64,000 nt of DNA from Candidatus Faecousia excrementipullorum (GCA_018712825.1 DVGG01000017.1:20066-84065), one strand, 5' to 3'. Positions 23,683 through 32,646 are shown, numbered from the stretch's first letter. Notes: generated by a model from the letters alone, not told the origin. Made by a program: numbers and translations.

Positions 23683-23718
23683 AAAATCCCGCAGCTTCTT
23701 GGGGAAGCTGCGGGGTTT
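23683..23718 (-). terminator. Terminator of the ABC exporter operon
   Basis: On the minus strand CCCCGCAGCTTC pairs with GAAGCTGCGGG and is followed by TTTTT, four bases after the second ABC gene. Confidence 0.85.
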
Positions 23719-23721
23719 TGT

Positions 23722-25611
23722 TTACTTTTGGGCGGGTTTGCCGGTATAGAGCTGGTAGTAGCGGCCCTTTTCGGCGATGAGCTGGTCGTGGTTGCCCCGC
23801 TCGATGATGCGGCCCTGTTCCAGAACCATGATACAGTCGGCGTTTTTGACGGTGGACAGGCGGTGGGCAATGACGAAGGTGGTTCTGCCGGCCATGAGCC
23901 GGTCCATGCCCTCCTGCACCAGAGCCTCCGTCCGGGTATCGATGGAGGAGGTGGCCTCGTCCAGAATCAGCACCGGGGGATTGGCTACCGCCGCCCGGGC
24001 GATGGCCAGCAGCTGCCGCTGACCCTGGCTCAGGTTGCCGCCGTCGCCGGTAAGCACCGTGTGATAGCCCTCCGGCAGACGCTTTACAAAGCTGTGGGCG
24101 TTGGCCAGCTTTGCCGCCTGGATGCACTCCTCGTCGGTGGCGTCGGGACGGCCGTAGCGGATGTTGTCCAGCACCGTGCCGGTGAACAGGTGGGTATCCT
24201 GAAGCACCATGCCCAGGGAGCGGCGCAAATCCGCCTTTTTAATCTTGTTGATGTTGATGCCGTCGTAGCGGATTTTGCCGTCGGCAATGTCATAAAACCG
24301 GTTGATAAGATTGGTAATGGTGGTCTTGCCGGCGCCGGTGGAGCCAACGAAGGCAATCTTCTGACCGGGGGTGGCGTACATCTTGATGTTGTGCAGCACA
24401 AGCTTATCCGGTTCATAGCCGAAGTCCACGTCGTCGAAGGTCACGTCGCCTTCCAGCTTCTTGTAGATAATCTCGCCGGTTTTGGTCTTGTGCTTCCAGG
24501 CCCAGATGCCGGTGCGCTCGGCGCACTCTGTGAGATTGCCCTCGGCGTCCTCCCGGGCGTTTACCAGCTGGGTGGTGCCCTCGTCGGTCTCGGGCTTCTC
24601 GTCCATCAGGGCGAAAATCCGCTCTGCACCTGCCACAGCCATAACCACGGAGTTCATCTGCTGGCCAATCTGGCTGATGGGCTGGGTGGAGCTCTTGTTC
24701 AGGGCAATGAAGCTGATGAGGGTGCCGAGAGTCAGGCCGAACATACCGTTCAGGGCCAGGATGGCGCCGATGATGATACACACCACATAGCTGATGTAGC
24801 CCAGGTTGCCGTTCACCGGCATGACGATGTTGGCGAAGGCGTTGGCTTTATAAGCGGAGTCCCGCAGCTCGTCGTTGAGTCTGGTAAACTCCTCCAGGTT
24901 CTTCTCCTCGTGGCAGAACACCTTGACCACCTTCTGGCCGGCCATCATCTCCTCGATGTAGGCGTTCACCTTGCCCAGGCTCTTCTGCTGGACGGAGAAG
25001 TACTTCCGGGACTTACTGCCGATGAAGCCCATGGCCCGGGTCATGACCCACACCATGAACACCGTCCAGATGGTCAGAGGAATGTTCATATACAGCATAC
25101 TGGCAAAGGTGGTTACCACCGTCACCGAGGAGTTAATCAGCTGGGGAATGCTCTGACCCATGAGCTGCCGCAGGGTGTCCACGTCGTTGGTGTAGACGGA
25201 CATGATATCGCCGTGGGGGTGGGTATCAAAATACTTGATGGGCAGGCTCTGCATATGGTTGAACAGATCCACCCGGATGTTCCGCATGGCGCCCTGGCAG
25301 ATAATCACCACAATCCGGTTATACAGGAAGGAGGCCAGGATACCCACCACATAAAATGCGATGAGCTTCATAAGGGCTCCTGCCAGAGGCCCGAAATCCG
25401 GGTTGGACACCCCAATCAGGGGCACCACATAGTCGTCCACCAGGGTCTGCATGAACAAAATACCGTTCAGGGTGGAGATGGCGGAAATCAGGATGCACAC
25501 CACCGCCACGAAGGAGGCCAGCTTGTAATCCCGGAGCATATACCCCAGAACCCGCTTCAGAATGGGCCAGGGATTGCCCTCAAATTTTGCACCGTAATTC
25601 TTCTGACGCAT
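23722..25611 (-). CDS. ABC exporter half-transporter, catalytic subunit
   Basis: The 629-aa protein has six N-terminal membrane helices and a nucleotide-binding domain with Walker A GSTGAGKTT, signature LSQGQRQLLAIARA and Walker B LILDEATSSID, so the catalytic Glu is present. It is longer than its partner because of an insertion between the membrane and ATPase domains (residues about 345-390, rich in Glu/Thr). It pairs with the preceding gene, four bases away, to form a heterodimeric multidrug or lipid exporter of the BmrCD/TM287-288 type. The substrate is unknown. Confidence 0.9.
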   Translation of the reverse strand: MRQKNYGAKFEGNPWPILKRVLGYMLRDYKLASFVAVVCILISAISTLNGILFMQTLVDDYVVPLIGVSNPDFGPLAGALMKLIAFYVVGILASFLYNRIVVIICQGAMRNIRVDLFNHMQSLPIKYFDTHPHGDIMSVYTNDVDTLRQLMGQSIPQLINSSVTVVTTFASMLYMNIPLTIWTVFMVWVMTRAMGFIGSKSRKYFSVQQKSLGKVNAYIEEMMAGQKVVKVFCHEEKNLEEFTRLNDELRDSAYKANAFANIVMPVNGNLGYISYVVCIIIGAILALNGMFGLTLGTLISFIALNKSSTQPISQIGQQMNSVVMAVAGAERIFALMDEKPETDEGTTQLVNAREDAEGNLTECAERTGIWAWKHKTKTGEIIYKKLEGDVTFDDVDFGYEPDKLVLHNIKMYATPGQKIAFVGSTGAGKTTITNLINRFYDIADGKIRYDGININKIKKADLRRSLGMVLQDTHLFTGTVLDNIRYGRPDATDEECIQAAKLANAHSFVKRLPEGYHTVLTGDGGNLSQGQRQLLAIARAAVANPPVLILDEATSSIDTRTEALVQEGMDRLMAGRTTFVIAHRLSTVKNADCIMVLEQGRIIERGNHDQLIAEKGRYYQLYTGKPAQK

Positions 25612-25614
25612 GGC

Positions 25615-27387
25615 TTACGCCTCCTTTCCTTCCGGAATTGCATCCGGGGTGGGGCCGTCGAAGTCGCCGCCGCCCTGGGTCTGTACCTGGTAGATCTCCC
25701 GGTAGATGTCGTTGTTCTCCAGCAGGTGCTCGTGGGTGTCGAAGCCCACCACCTTGCCGTCGTCCAGCACCAGAATCCGGTCGGCGGACTCGATGGCGGA
25801 CACTCTCTGAGCAATGATAATCTTGGTCACGTCGGGAATCTCCTCCCGGAAGGCCTTCCGGATCCGGGCGTCGGTGGCGGTATCCACGGCGCTGGTGGAG
25901 TCGTCCAGAATCAGCACCTTGGGGTTTTTCAGCAGGGCTCTGGCGATACACAGCCGCTGCTTCTGGCCGCCGGACACGTTGGTGCCCCCCTGCTCAATCC
26001 AGGTTTCGTAGCCCTTGGGGAAGTTCATCACGAAGTCATGGGCACAGGCCTTCTTACAGGCGTCCATGCACTGCTCCTCCGTGGCCTCCTCGTTGCCCCA
26101 CCGGAGGTTATCCAGGATGGTGCCGGAGAAGAGCACGTTCTTCTGGAGTACCACAGCCACGCTGTTGCGCAAAAACTCCATATCGTAGTCCCGCACATCC
26201 ACGCCGCCGACCTTGACGCTGCCCTTATCCACATCGTACAGACGGCTGATGAGGGACACCAGGCTGGACTTGCCGCAGCCGGTGCCGCCGATGATGCCGA
26301 TGGTCTCCCCGGAGTGGATGTTGAGGTTGATGTCCTCCAGCACCTCCTCGCCGCCGGTATGCCGGTAGGAGAAGTGGACATGGGAGAACTCCACGCTGCC
26401 GTCCTTCATCTCATGGATGGGCTCCTTGGGCTGCTGAATGTCGGGAACCTCGGAAAGCACCTCCGCCGCCCGCTTCATGGCGGCAATGCTCATGGACAGC
26501 ATGACGAACACCATGGAAAGGATCATCAGGGACATGAGCACATTCATGATGTAGTTGAAAAGGCTGGACAGCTGGCCCGGGGTAATCTCGCCGAACACCA
26601 CAGACCGGCCGCCGAACCAGGACAAAGACACCATGCAGCCGTAGATGACCACCATCATAATGGGGCCGTTCAGGGCTACCCGCTTTTCCGCCTTTACAAA
26701 GAGCTTGTAAAGGTTATTGGCGGCATTGTAGAACTTTTCCTTCTCGAAGTCCTCCCGGACGAAGGCCTTCACCACCCGGATGGCGGAGACATTCTCCTGA
26801 ATCTCTGCGTTCAGGTCGTCGTACTTTTTGAACACCTGGTTGAAAATCCGGGTCACGGTGGCAATCACCAAAGACAGGGCAATGGCCAGGAACACCACAG
26901 CCACGAAGAAAATGCTGCTGAGCCTGGGGCTGATGGTGCAGCACATGATGATGCTGAACAGGAACATAAGGGGAGCCCGGATTGCCATACGCAGGCACAT
27001 CTGGTAGGCGTTCTGGATGTTGGTCACGTCCGTGGTCAGACGGGTGACGAGACCTGCCGTGCTGAACTTGTCAATGTTGGCAAAGGAGTAGGTCTGAATC
27101 TTTCCGAACATGGCCTCCCGCAGATTGCAGGCAAGACCGGCAGACGCCATGGCGCCGTAACGGCCGGCCAGCACGCCAAAGGCCAGAGACAAAAAGGCCA
27201 TCACCAGCATGAGACCCCCGTACAGCAGAATCTGGGACAGATTTCCCGCCTGGATGCCCCGGTCAATGACCAGTGCTGAAATAAACGGTATGAGCACCTC
27301 CATCACCACTTCCGCCGCCGTAAACACTGGCGTCAGCAGGGAGGCTTTTTTATACTGCTTCACCTGGGCTAAAATCAATTTAACCAT
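25615..27387 (-). CDS. ABC exporter half-transporter, degenerate-site subunit
   Basis: The 590-aa protein has six membrane helices and an ATPase domain with Walker A GGTGCGKSS, signature VSGGQKQRLCIARA and Walker B LILDDSTSAVD. The catalytic Glu after Walker B is replaced by Asp, the usual mark of the non-hydrolysing site in heterodimeric exporters. The ATG at 27387 was chosen because GGAGG lies seven bases before it; the frame extends six codons upstream. It is first in the two-gene operon, divergent from a LysR regulator. Confidence 0.9.
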   Translation of the reverse strand: MVKLILAQVKQYKKASLLTPVFTAAEVVMEVLIPFISALVIDRGIQAGNLSQILLYGGLMLVMAFLSLAFGVLAGRYGAMASAGLACNLREAMFGKIQTYSFANIDKFSTAGLVTRLTTDVTNIQNAYQMCLRMAIRAPLMFLFSIIMCCTISPRLSSIFFVAVVFLAIALSLVIATVTRIFNQVFKKYDDLNAEIQENVSAIRVVKAFVREDFEKEKFYNAANNLYKLFVKAEKRVALNGPIMMVVIYGCMVSLSWFGGRSVVFGEITPGQLSSLFNYIMNVLMSLMILSMVFVMLSMSIAAMKRAAEVLSEVPDIQQPKEPIHEMKDGSVEFSHVHFSYRHTGGEEVLEDINLNIHSGETIGIIGGTGCGKSSLVSLISRLYDVDKGSVKVGGVDVRDYDMEFLRNSVAVVLQKNVLFSGTILDNLRWGNEEATEEQCMDACKKACAHDFVMNFPKGYETWIEQGGTNVSGGQKQRLCIARALLKNPKVLILDDSTSAVDTATDARIRKAFREEIPDVTKIIIAQRVSAIESADRILVLDDGKVVGFDTHEHLLENNDIYREIYQVQTQGGGDFDGPTPDAIPEGKEA

Positions 27388-27422
27388 ACAGTATCCTCCA
27401 ATCATTTGATTTTTCGCCTGAT

Positions 27423-27451
27423 ATTATACTCGTTTTCCCCTTGAATGTGAA
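27423..27451 (-). promoter_or_regulatory. Promoter of the ABC exporter operon
   Basis: On the minus strand TTCACA (27451-27446) and TATAAT (27428-27423) are 17 bases apart, 35 bases before the first ABC gene. Confidence 0.7.
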
Positions 27452-27465
27452 TTCAGAATATGTTA

Positions 27466-27492
27466 TTATTGATAAGGGAAACTTATTGATAA
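27466..27492 (+). promoter_or_regulatory. Direct repeat TTATTGATAA upstream of the LysR gene
   Basis: TTATTGATAA occurs twice (27466-27475 and 27483-27492), starting 17 bases apart, in the divergent region between the ABC operon and the LysR gene. It may be a regulator site acting on either gene; this is an inference from position only. Confidence 0.4.
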
Positions 27493-27505
27493 AGGGGTGG
27501 TTTCT

Positions 27506-28435
27506 TTGAATACCTTTCAGCTGGAATGCTTCCTGGCGGTGGCGGAGAACTTAAGCTTCGCCCGGGCCGCCCAGCAGCTGCACATTACCCAGCCGGCGGT
27601 GACCCAGCAGATCAAGGCGCTGGAGAAGGAGCTGAACGCCAAGCTCTTCGCCCGGTCTACCCGCAGCGTCAAGCTCACCCGGGAGGGGGCGGTGTTCCTC
27701 TACGATTCCCGGCACATCCTCTCCATTGCCCGGCGGATGACCGACCGGTTTGCCGCAGCGGAAAGCTCTACCATGAAGTTTCTGTCCGTGGGCTGCTACA
27801 ACTATATCTGCCTGTTTCTCATGATTCCTGTGATGGAATCCCTCAAAGCCCAATTCCCCATGCTCCATCCCCGGCTGCCGGTGCTGCCCTTCAACCACAT
27901 TTACCGGCTGCTGGACGATGAGGAGCTGGATGCGGTGGTGGCCTTCCGGGAGGATTCCTCTGTCCGGGTAAGAGCCGCCTATCAGGAGCTGACCCAGACC
28001 CCCCTGGTGTGCCTGTGTCCCCCGGACAGCCCCCTGGCCCGGAGGGAGTCCCTCTCCCTGAAAGACCTGGAGCAGGAGCTGCTGGTGCTGTTCAATCCCA
28101 CCCGGGCCCCCTACCACATCGGACGGATTCACGGGGAGCTGATGACCAACCGCCAGCCCGGGGAGTTCTACTTCTGCGAAAGCGAGCAGGCCATCATGGT
28201 GCTGGTGGCGGCAGGCTACGGGGTTTCCATCCTGCCGAAAATCCTGGTGCCCCAAAACACCCGGGTCGTGGCCATCCCCCTGGAGGACTGCGCTCCCCTC
28301 TCCTTCGGCATCTACTACAAGTCCATGGAAAACAACCCCACCTTGCAGGAGTTTATTGCCGGGATGCGGGCCACCTTCCAGAAGAAAAGGCCCCTGCCTC
28401 CCCCTGCCGACGATTATCAGGAGGTGGGGCAATGA
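27506..28435 (+). CDS. LysR-family transcriptional regulator
   Basis: The 309-aa protein has the classic N-terminal helix-turn-helix (LECFLAVAENLSFARAAQQL, ITQPAVTQQIKALEKEL) and a two-lobed effector domain. The TTG at 27506 gives the usual LysR start (MNTFQLECF) and AAAGGGGTGG stands before it; an alternative GTG lies three codons upstream. Its divergent position suggests it may control the ABC exporter, and its stop overlaps the start of ogt, so the two are cotranscribed. The effector is unknown. Confidence 0.9.
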   Translation: MNTFQLECFLAVAENLSFARAAQQLHITQPAVTQQIKALEKELNAKLFARSTRSVKLTREGAVFLYDSRHILSIARRMTDRFAAAESSTMKFLSVGCYNYICLFLMIPVMESLKAQFPMLHPRLPVLPFNHIYRLLDDEELDAVVAFREDSSVRVRAAYQELTQTPLVCLCPPDSPLARRESLSLKDLEQELLVLFNPTRAPYHIGRIHGELMTNRQPGEFYFCESEQAIMVLVAAGYGVSILPKILVPQNTRVVAIPLEDCAPLSFGIYYKSMENNPTLQEFIAGMRATFQKKRPLPPPADDYQEVGQ

Positions 28436-28905
28436 CCGGCATTTACCCCTCCCCTTTGGGAGTGATTCTGCTGACAGCGGACGAAATCGGCCTGACGGAT
28501 GTCCGGTTCGGGGAGCCCGGCTTCGGAGCAGAGCGGCAAATCCCCCCAGACCTGCTTCCGGCGGCCCGGTGGCTGGACAGGTACTTTGCCGGAGAGCAGC
28601 CCGGGGAGCTTCCGCCCCTGCATCCGGTGGGCACGCCCTTTCAGCTGCAGGTGTGGGAAATGCTCCGGGAGATTCCCTACGGAAAGACCTGCACCTACAA
28701 AGACATGGCCAAACGCTTTCACCGCCCCATGTCCGCCCAGGCCATCGGGGGTGCCGTGGGGAAAAACAAACTGTCCCTGTTCCTCCCCTGCCACCGGGTT
28801 ATCGGCTCCGACGGCAGTCTCACCGGCTACGCCTGGGGCCTCTGGCGGAAGGAATGGCTTTTGAAGCTGGAAGGGGAAAGCTGTCCGCACCCCCCAACGG
28901 TCTGA
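28432..28905 (+). CDS. ogt: Methylated-DNA-protein-cysteine methyltransferase
   Basis: The 158-aa protein removes alkyl groups from O6-guanine by transfer to its own cysteine. The active site PCHRV (within LPCHRVIGSDGSLTGYAWG) and the DNA-binding segment AIGGAVGKNK are intact. The ATGA overlap with the LysR gene indicates translational coupling; GGAGGTGGGGCA precedes the ATG. Confidence 0.93.
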   Translation: MTGIYPSPLGVILLTADEIGLTDVRFGEPGFGAERQIPPDLLPAARWLDRYFAGEQPGELPPLHPVGTPFQLQVWEMLREIPYGKTCTYKDMAKRFHRPMSAQAIGGAVGKNKLSLFLPCHRVIGSDGSLTGYAWGLWRKEWLLKLEGESCPHPPTV

Positions 28906-29116
28906 AGGAGCGCATACCCCTCTCCGGGGCGGACTGAGGCACACCGGATCCGCAGCAGCTTATCACCCGCACCTTCCTCGGCCTCCAAAAGCCGGAGCCT
29001 GCCCCGATGCTCATGAAGGACAAGCCCCCGGTGCTTCCGGACTGAAGCCAACGCCCCCTTCTGCCCCTGACAGCGGGAGGGGGTTCTCTTTTTCCCGAAA
29101 AAAAGTTTTTCATCTT

Positions 29117-29144
29117 TGCAACACTTCTTTCCTTTTATTCGTTA
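29117..29144 (+). promoter_or_regulatory. Possible ECF-type promoter
   Basis: TGCAAC (29117-29122) and CGTTA (29140-29144) are separated by 17 bases before the sigma gene, similar in layout to autoregulated ECF promoters (AAC at -35, CGT at -10). The match is short, so this is tentative. The rest of 28906-29169 shows no gene. Confidence 0.35.
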
Positions 29145-29169
29145 TCCAGACAGAAAGGGGGCGGAAGCC

Positions 29170-29628
29170 TTGTGGGAGGAACTGTATGAGCGGCACTACC
29201 GGGAGCTGTCCGGGTTTGCCCGGCGCATGAGCGGCAGCCCGGAGCTGGGGGAGGATCTGGTGCAGGACACCTTCCTCCGGGCCCTCCAGAATCCCGGGAT
29301 TCTGGAGGATCTGACCCCAGCCAAGCAGCGGGCGTGGCTCTACCGCACCCTGAAAAATCTTTACTTTGACCGGTAGCGGCGGGGGGCTCTGGAGGCGGCT
29401 TACCTGGAAACCCTCCGGGAGGAGCCCCAGTGGGATAAGGGCATTCAGGAGATTGAAAGCACCCTGTTTCTGCAAGTCCTGGAGCCTCTGGATCGGACAA
29501 TTTTTGAGCTCCGGTTTCAGGAGGGCTGCACCGCCCGGGAGATTGGGGAAATGCTGAATCTGCCCCCGGGCACCGTCCGCAGCCGCCTGTCCCGGTGCCG
29601 GAAGTACTTAAAGGAAAATCTGGAATAA
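29170..29628 (+). pseudogene. ECF sigma factor with in-frame amber codon
   Basis: The frame encodes sigma region 2 (LYERHYRELSGFARRMSG, GEDLVQDTFLRAL, AWLYRTLKNLYFDR), then TAG at 29374-29376. It continues without any frame change through region 4 (LEPLDRTIFELRFQEG, CTAREIGEMLNLPPGTVRSRLSRCRKYL) to TAA at 29626. The stop lies in the linker between the two domains. With read-through the product is 151 residues plus the amber position, normal for this family. It is either a young pseudogene, a sequencing error or a recoded gene. The TTG at 29170 is used because GAAAGGGGG precedes it. It heads an envelope-type gene group. Confidence 0.85.
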
Positions 29629-29645
29629 GCATGGAGGAAATGATT

Positions 29646-30881
29646 ATGGCTAAGAAACTGGTTATCAACTGCGCTACCTGCGACGCCCGGAACGCCCGGG
29701 AGGAAAACTACGCCCACTATGAAAGCATCACCATCAACTGCGCCATGGTGCTCACCAGTCCCCAGGGGAAGGCGGTGCTGAACAAGCTGCCCTTTACCCT
29801 CAACTGCGGCAACGTGCTGGAGCTTCCGGAGGGGGTCCAGCTGCGGAGCGTCAACGGCAGCACGGAAATCAAAAGCGGGGACGCCGTACCCCAGGAGCCT
29901 TATTTCATCGTAGCCAACGGCTCTGTCACCATCGGCCCCAATACGGAAAAGCAGCTGGAGCTGTGCCGGGGCATGAGCATCAACGGCTCCCTCATCTGTC
30001 CGGAAAGCATCTATTCCCAGCTGAATAATGTGAAGGTCAACGGCGCCACCACCTGCTATCCCGACGGTGCCATCGTGCTGAAGGGCAGCGCCGTCATTGA
30101 CAAGCTCTTTGCCCTCCGGGCGAAAAAGGCATTGTACTGGGCAGCCCGGCGGATGATCTTTGTAGACCCGGAACTGAATCCCGGGAAGCTGGCGGAAAAG
30201 GGTGCCACCTTCTCCGCCAGGCAGGTGATTATGGCCCAGTCCCTGGTGGAGCCCCTCATCGACCGGATTGACGAGAAGGCGGAGATTGTGATGGTGCCTG
30301 ACGGCACCTCCGTGGTGATGGACGATGTGACCCTGGACGAAACCACCCTGGGACGGTATGGCAGGCAGCTTTATATCATCGGGGATGTGACGGTTCCGGA
30401 GGACGGGGGGATTCTTAATGAGCTTTCCTACCTGAATGTCCGGGGAGATGCCCGGGTGCCGGAGGCTTACCGGGAGCAGCTGCTGGGGGTGCTGACGGAC
30501 ATTTCCGGTCAGGTGCGGCTGGCAAAGGCCAAGGGGGCGGTAGTGGGCGATAAGCCCATGGTGAAGATTACCCGGTGGATGCTGGAGCAGCAGCCCAAGG
30601 GTCTGGAGGTCTGCGACTGCGCCATGGTGAAGATTGCAGAGGACATTCCCAGGGAGATGATTATGAAGAAGCTTACCTTCCGGGACTGCACCATCATCAA
30701 GTGCACCCCGGAGCAGGAGGAGGCGGTGAACATGGTTTCCGAAGATGTGGCCGTGGTAGGCAGCCCTTCCGGAGGCGGTTCCCTGGGAGACTTGGTGGGC
30801 AACACCCTCCAGTCCGTATTCCAGGGCATCCAGGGGGCTCTGGACACCAAGGTCATCAACGCGGCGGACTACGTGCTGTAA
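29646..30881 (+). CDS. Conserved protein of unknown function with beta-repeat layout
   Basis: The 411-aa protein has no signal peptide or membrane helix. It starts MAKKLVINCATCDARNA and has many short beta-strand repeats of the type INGSLICPES, VNGATTCYPDG and VKITRWM, like bactofilin or adhesin-like beta-helices. A glycine-rich segment (GSPSGGGSLGDLVGN) and a hydrophobic helix follow near the C-terminus. I do not recognise the family with certainty. The ATG at 29646 follows GGAGG by eight bases. It lies 17 bases after the sigma frame and may be its target or partner. Confidence 0.7.
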   Translation: MAKKLVINCATCDARNAREENYAHYESITINCAMVLTSPQGKAVLNKLPFTLNCGNVLELPEGVQLRSVNGSTEIKSGDAVPQEPYFIVANGSVTIGPNTEKQLELCRGMSINGSLICPESIYSQLNNVKVNGATTCYPDGAIVLKGSAVIDKLFALRAKKALYWAARRMIFVDPELNPGKLAEKGATFSARQVIMAQSLVEPLIDRIDEKAEIVMVPDGTSVVMDDVTLDETTLGRYGRQLYIIGDVTVPEDGGILNELSYLNVRGDARVPEAYREQLLGVLTDISGQVRLAKAKGAVVGDKPMVKITRWMLEQQPKGLEVCDCAMVKIAEDIPREMIMKKLTFRDCTIIKCTPEQEEAVNMVSEDVAVVGSPSGGGSLGDLVGNTLQSVFQGIQGALDTKVINAADYVL

Positions 30882-30895
30882 GAAAGGAGCGGCTT

Positions 30896-31036
30896 ATGAA
30901 AGGAAAGATGCATCCTGAGGGTTGGTATGAAAGCGAGTGCTGCTGGAACTGCGAGGCAGAAGATTTGGAAAAAATGCACCTGCGGTGCAGACCGGTAGCG
31001 AAGCGGAAGCCCAGAAAAATTCTCTGGAGCAAGTAA
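30896..31036 (+). CDS. Small cysteine-containing basic protein
   Basis: This 46-aa frame follows the beta-repeat gene by 14 bases and has AAAGGAG eight bases before its ATG. It contains four cysteines (SECCWNCEAED and RCRP) and ends in a basic tail KRKPRKILWSK. The function is unknown. The good ribosome site and operon position support translation. Confidence 0.6.
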   Translation: MKGKMHPEGWYESECCWNCEAEDLEKMHLRCRPVAKRKPRKILWSK

Positions 31037-31070
31037 ATTGGGACTTCCCAAACTGCCCCTTCTTTGCTAT

Positions 31071-31105
31071 CATAGCCCCGAGCCCTTCCCTGGGTCGGGG
31101 CTATG
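31071..31105 (+). terminator. Strong hairpin between small ORF and LiaF-like gene
   Basis: CATAGCCCCGA pairs over 11 bp with TCGGGGCTATG. It has no T-run, so it may be a processing or attenuation structure rather than a full terminator. Confidence 0.5.
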
Positions 31106-31143
31106 GCCGGGGAAGGCAGATAGAAGAAAGGAAAGAACGGACT

Positions 31144-31812
31144 ATGAAAAAAGCAAAAAGCATTCTTTGGGGTCTGGTGCTGGCGGCTGTGGGCGTGCTG
31201 CTGGGGCTGCGGGCGCTGGACATTGTGGATTTTTCCATTTTCTTTGACGGCTGGTGGACCCTGTTTCTCATCGTCCCCTGCGCCATCGGGCTTGTGACCG
31301 ACCGGGACAAAACGGGAAATCTGGTGGGCCTTGCCATCGGCGTGTTTCTGCTGCTGGCCTGCCAGGACGTGGTAGGCTTTGACAAGCTGTGGAAGCTGCT
31401 GGTGCCGGCCATTATTGTGATTATCGGCCTTAAGATGGTTTTCCGGGGCATCTTCGGCAGGCGCACTTCCAAGACCTTTGTCTTCCGGAATCCGGGAAAC
31501 CGGAACACCTTTGCCGCCTTCTCCGGTCAGACGGTGGTGCTGGAGAAGGAGACCTTTGAAGGGGCAGAGGTCAGCGCCGTGTTCGGGGGCGTGGAGTACG
31601 ACCTGCGGAAAGCCCTGATCACCCAGGACTGCGGCCTGAAGGTCTCCGCCATCTTCGGGGGCATTGACATTTTTGTGCCGGACAACGTGAACGTGGTGGT
31701 AAACTGCACCTCCATTCTCGGAGGCGTTGACAATCAGGTGCCCCCCAGATCCGGCTGCCCCACCCTGTATATCAGCGGCACCTGTATGTTCGGCGGGGTG
31801 GATGTGAAATGA
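31144..31812 (+). CDS. LiaF-like membrane protein with C-terminal beta domain
   Basis: The 222-aa protein has about four membrane segments near residues 7-100 (LiaI/LiaF-like layout with WWTLFLIVPCAIGL). A soluble C-terminal beta domain follows with repeated FGG motifs (AVFGGVEYDLR, AIFGGIDIFVP, MFGGVDV), as in LiaF/YvqF cell-wall stress regulators. It probably senses or dampens envelope stress. Its stop overlaps the next start (ATGA), so both are made together. Confidence 0.8.
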   Translation: MKKAKSILWGLVLAAVGVLLGLRALDIVDFSIFFDGWWTLFLIVPCAIGLVTDRDKTGNLVGLAIGVFLLLACQDVVGFDKLWKLLVPAIIVIIGLKMVFRGIFGRRTSKTFVFRNPGNRNTFAAFSGQTVVLEKETFEGAEVSAVFGGVEYDLRKALITQDCGLKVSAIFGGIDIFVPDNVNVVVNCTSILGGVDNQVPPRSGCPTLYISGTCMFGGVDVK

Positions 31813-32612
31813 GCGGCGTACAAAAGGCAATCAAATACGGCGCCATGGCCTTCGGCATTTTCCTGATTGTGGCCATCATCGGCGGCGCCCTGAGTATTCT
31901 GGGATTTTTCCACCTGCTGGGGGATGGAGATGTGCTGGACACCCCCAGAACCTATCCCATCGCCCAGGATGTGAACAGCCTGGAGCTGGAAATCTCCGCC
32001 GCCCGGCTGAATATTGTCCAGGGGGATAGCTTCTCCCTGGAAAGCAACCTGGAAAAGCTGGAAATTCTCCAGGAAGGGGGAAAGCTCACCCTCCGGGAAT
32101 CGGAAAAATCCTGGTTCTCCCTGGGCTCTGAGGGCTTTGTGACCCTCACGGTGCCGCAGGCGTGTGTGCTGGACGAGGTGGAGCTTTCCACCGGGGCGGC
32201 AGAGGTAAACCTGGAGGGACTGACCGCCCGGGAGGCAGAGCTCTCCCTGGGGGCAGGCAAGGCAGAGCTCAATGGGCTGACTGTCCTGGACTCCGGCAAG
32301 CTGGAAGGGGGCGCCGGGAAAATCACCCTGGAAAACGCCGCCCTTCACAACTTCCATCTGGAGCTGGGGGTTGGCACCCTGGACTTTTCCGGCAGCCTCA
32401 CCGGTAACGGCGCCCTGGACTGCGGTGTGGGCTCCGTGGAAATGCACCTGGCAGGAAGCCAGGAGGACTACACCCTCACCGCGAAGAAGGGCCTTGGCAC
32501 CATCTCCATCGCAGGAGAATCCGTCTCTGATGGGGAGGTCATAGGCAGCGGCAGCCACACCCTCACCGTCACCGGCGGAATCGGCAGTATCCGAATTGAC
32601 TTTACTGCGTAA
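31809..32612 (+). CDS. Membrane-anchored DUF4097-type beta-repeat protein
   Basis: The 267-aa protein has one N-terminal membrane segment (MAFGIFLIVAIIGGALSIL) and then a long extracytoplasmic series of beta-strand repeats such as LELEISAARLNI, VELSTGAAEVNLEGL and ELSLGAGKAELNGL. This is the pattern of DUF4097 adhesin-like proteins that sit beside PspC, LiaF and sigma genes. It is translationally coupled to the LiaF-like gene. A role in envelope homeostasis is inferred from context. Confidence 0.8.
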   Translation: MSGVQKAIKYGAMAFGIFLIVAIIGGALSILGFFHLLGDGDVLDTPRTYPIAQDVNSLELEISAARLNIVQGDSFSLESNLEKLEILQEGGKLTLRESEKSWFSLGSEGFVTLTVPQACVLDEVELSTGAAEVNLEGLTAREAELSLGAGKAELNGLTVLDSGKLEGGAGKITLENAALHNFHLELGVGTLDFSGSLTGNGALDCGVGSVEMHLAGSQEDYTLTAKKGLGTISIAGESVSDGEVIGSGSHTLTVTGGIGSIRIDFTA

Positions 32613-32615
32613 GAA

Positions 32616-32646
32616 ATGCCCCATGTCTATTTTAGACATGGGGCAT
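32616..32646 (+). terminator. Hairpin after the envelope gene group
   Basis: ATGCCCCATGTCTA pairs with TAGACATGGGGCAT; the downstream T-run is weak (ATGTTTTGG). Confidence 0.65.

Noticed and set aside
23395..27279. A 1294-codon open frame on the plus strand
   Set aside because: It lies antisense to the two ABC exporter genes, is full of His/Gly/Val-rich low-quality sequence and has no ribosome site; it is an effect of high third-position GC.
25615..27387. Asp in place of Glu after Walker B as a sign of an inactive pseudogene
   Set aside because: This change is normal for one half of heterodimeric ABC exporters, and the partner gene keeps the Glu.
28009..28905. A longer start for ogt extending into the LysR gene
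   Set aside because: The ATG at 28432 overlapping the LysR stop has a good ribosome site and gives the normal length of the methyltransferase; the extension is out-of-frame LysR sequence.
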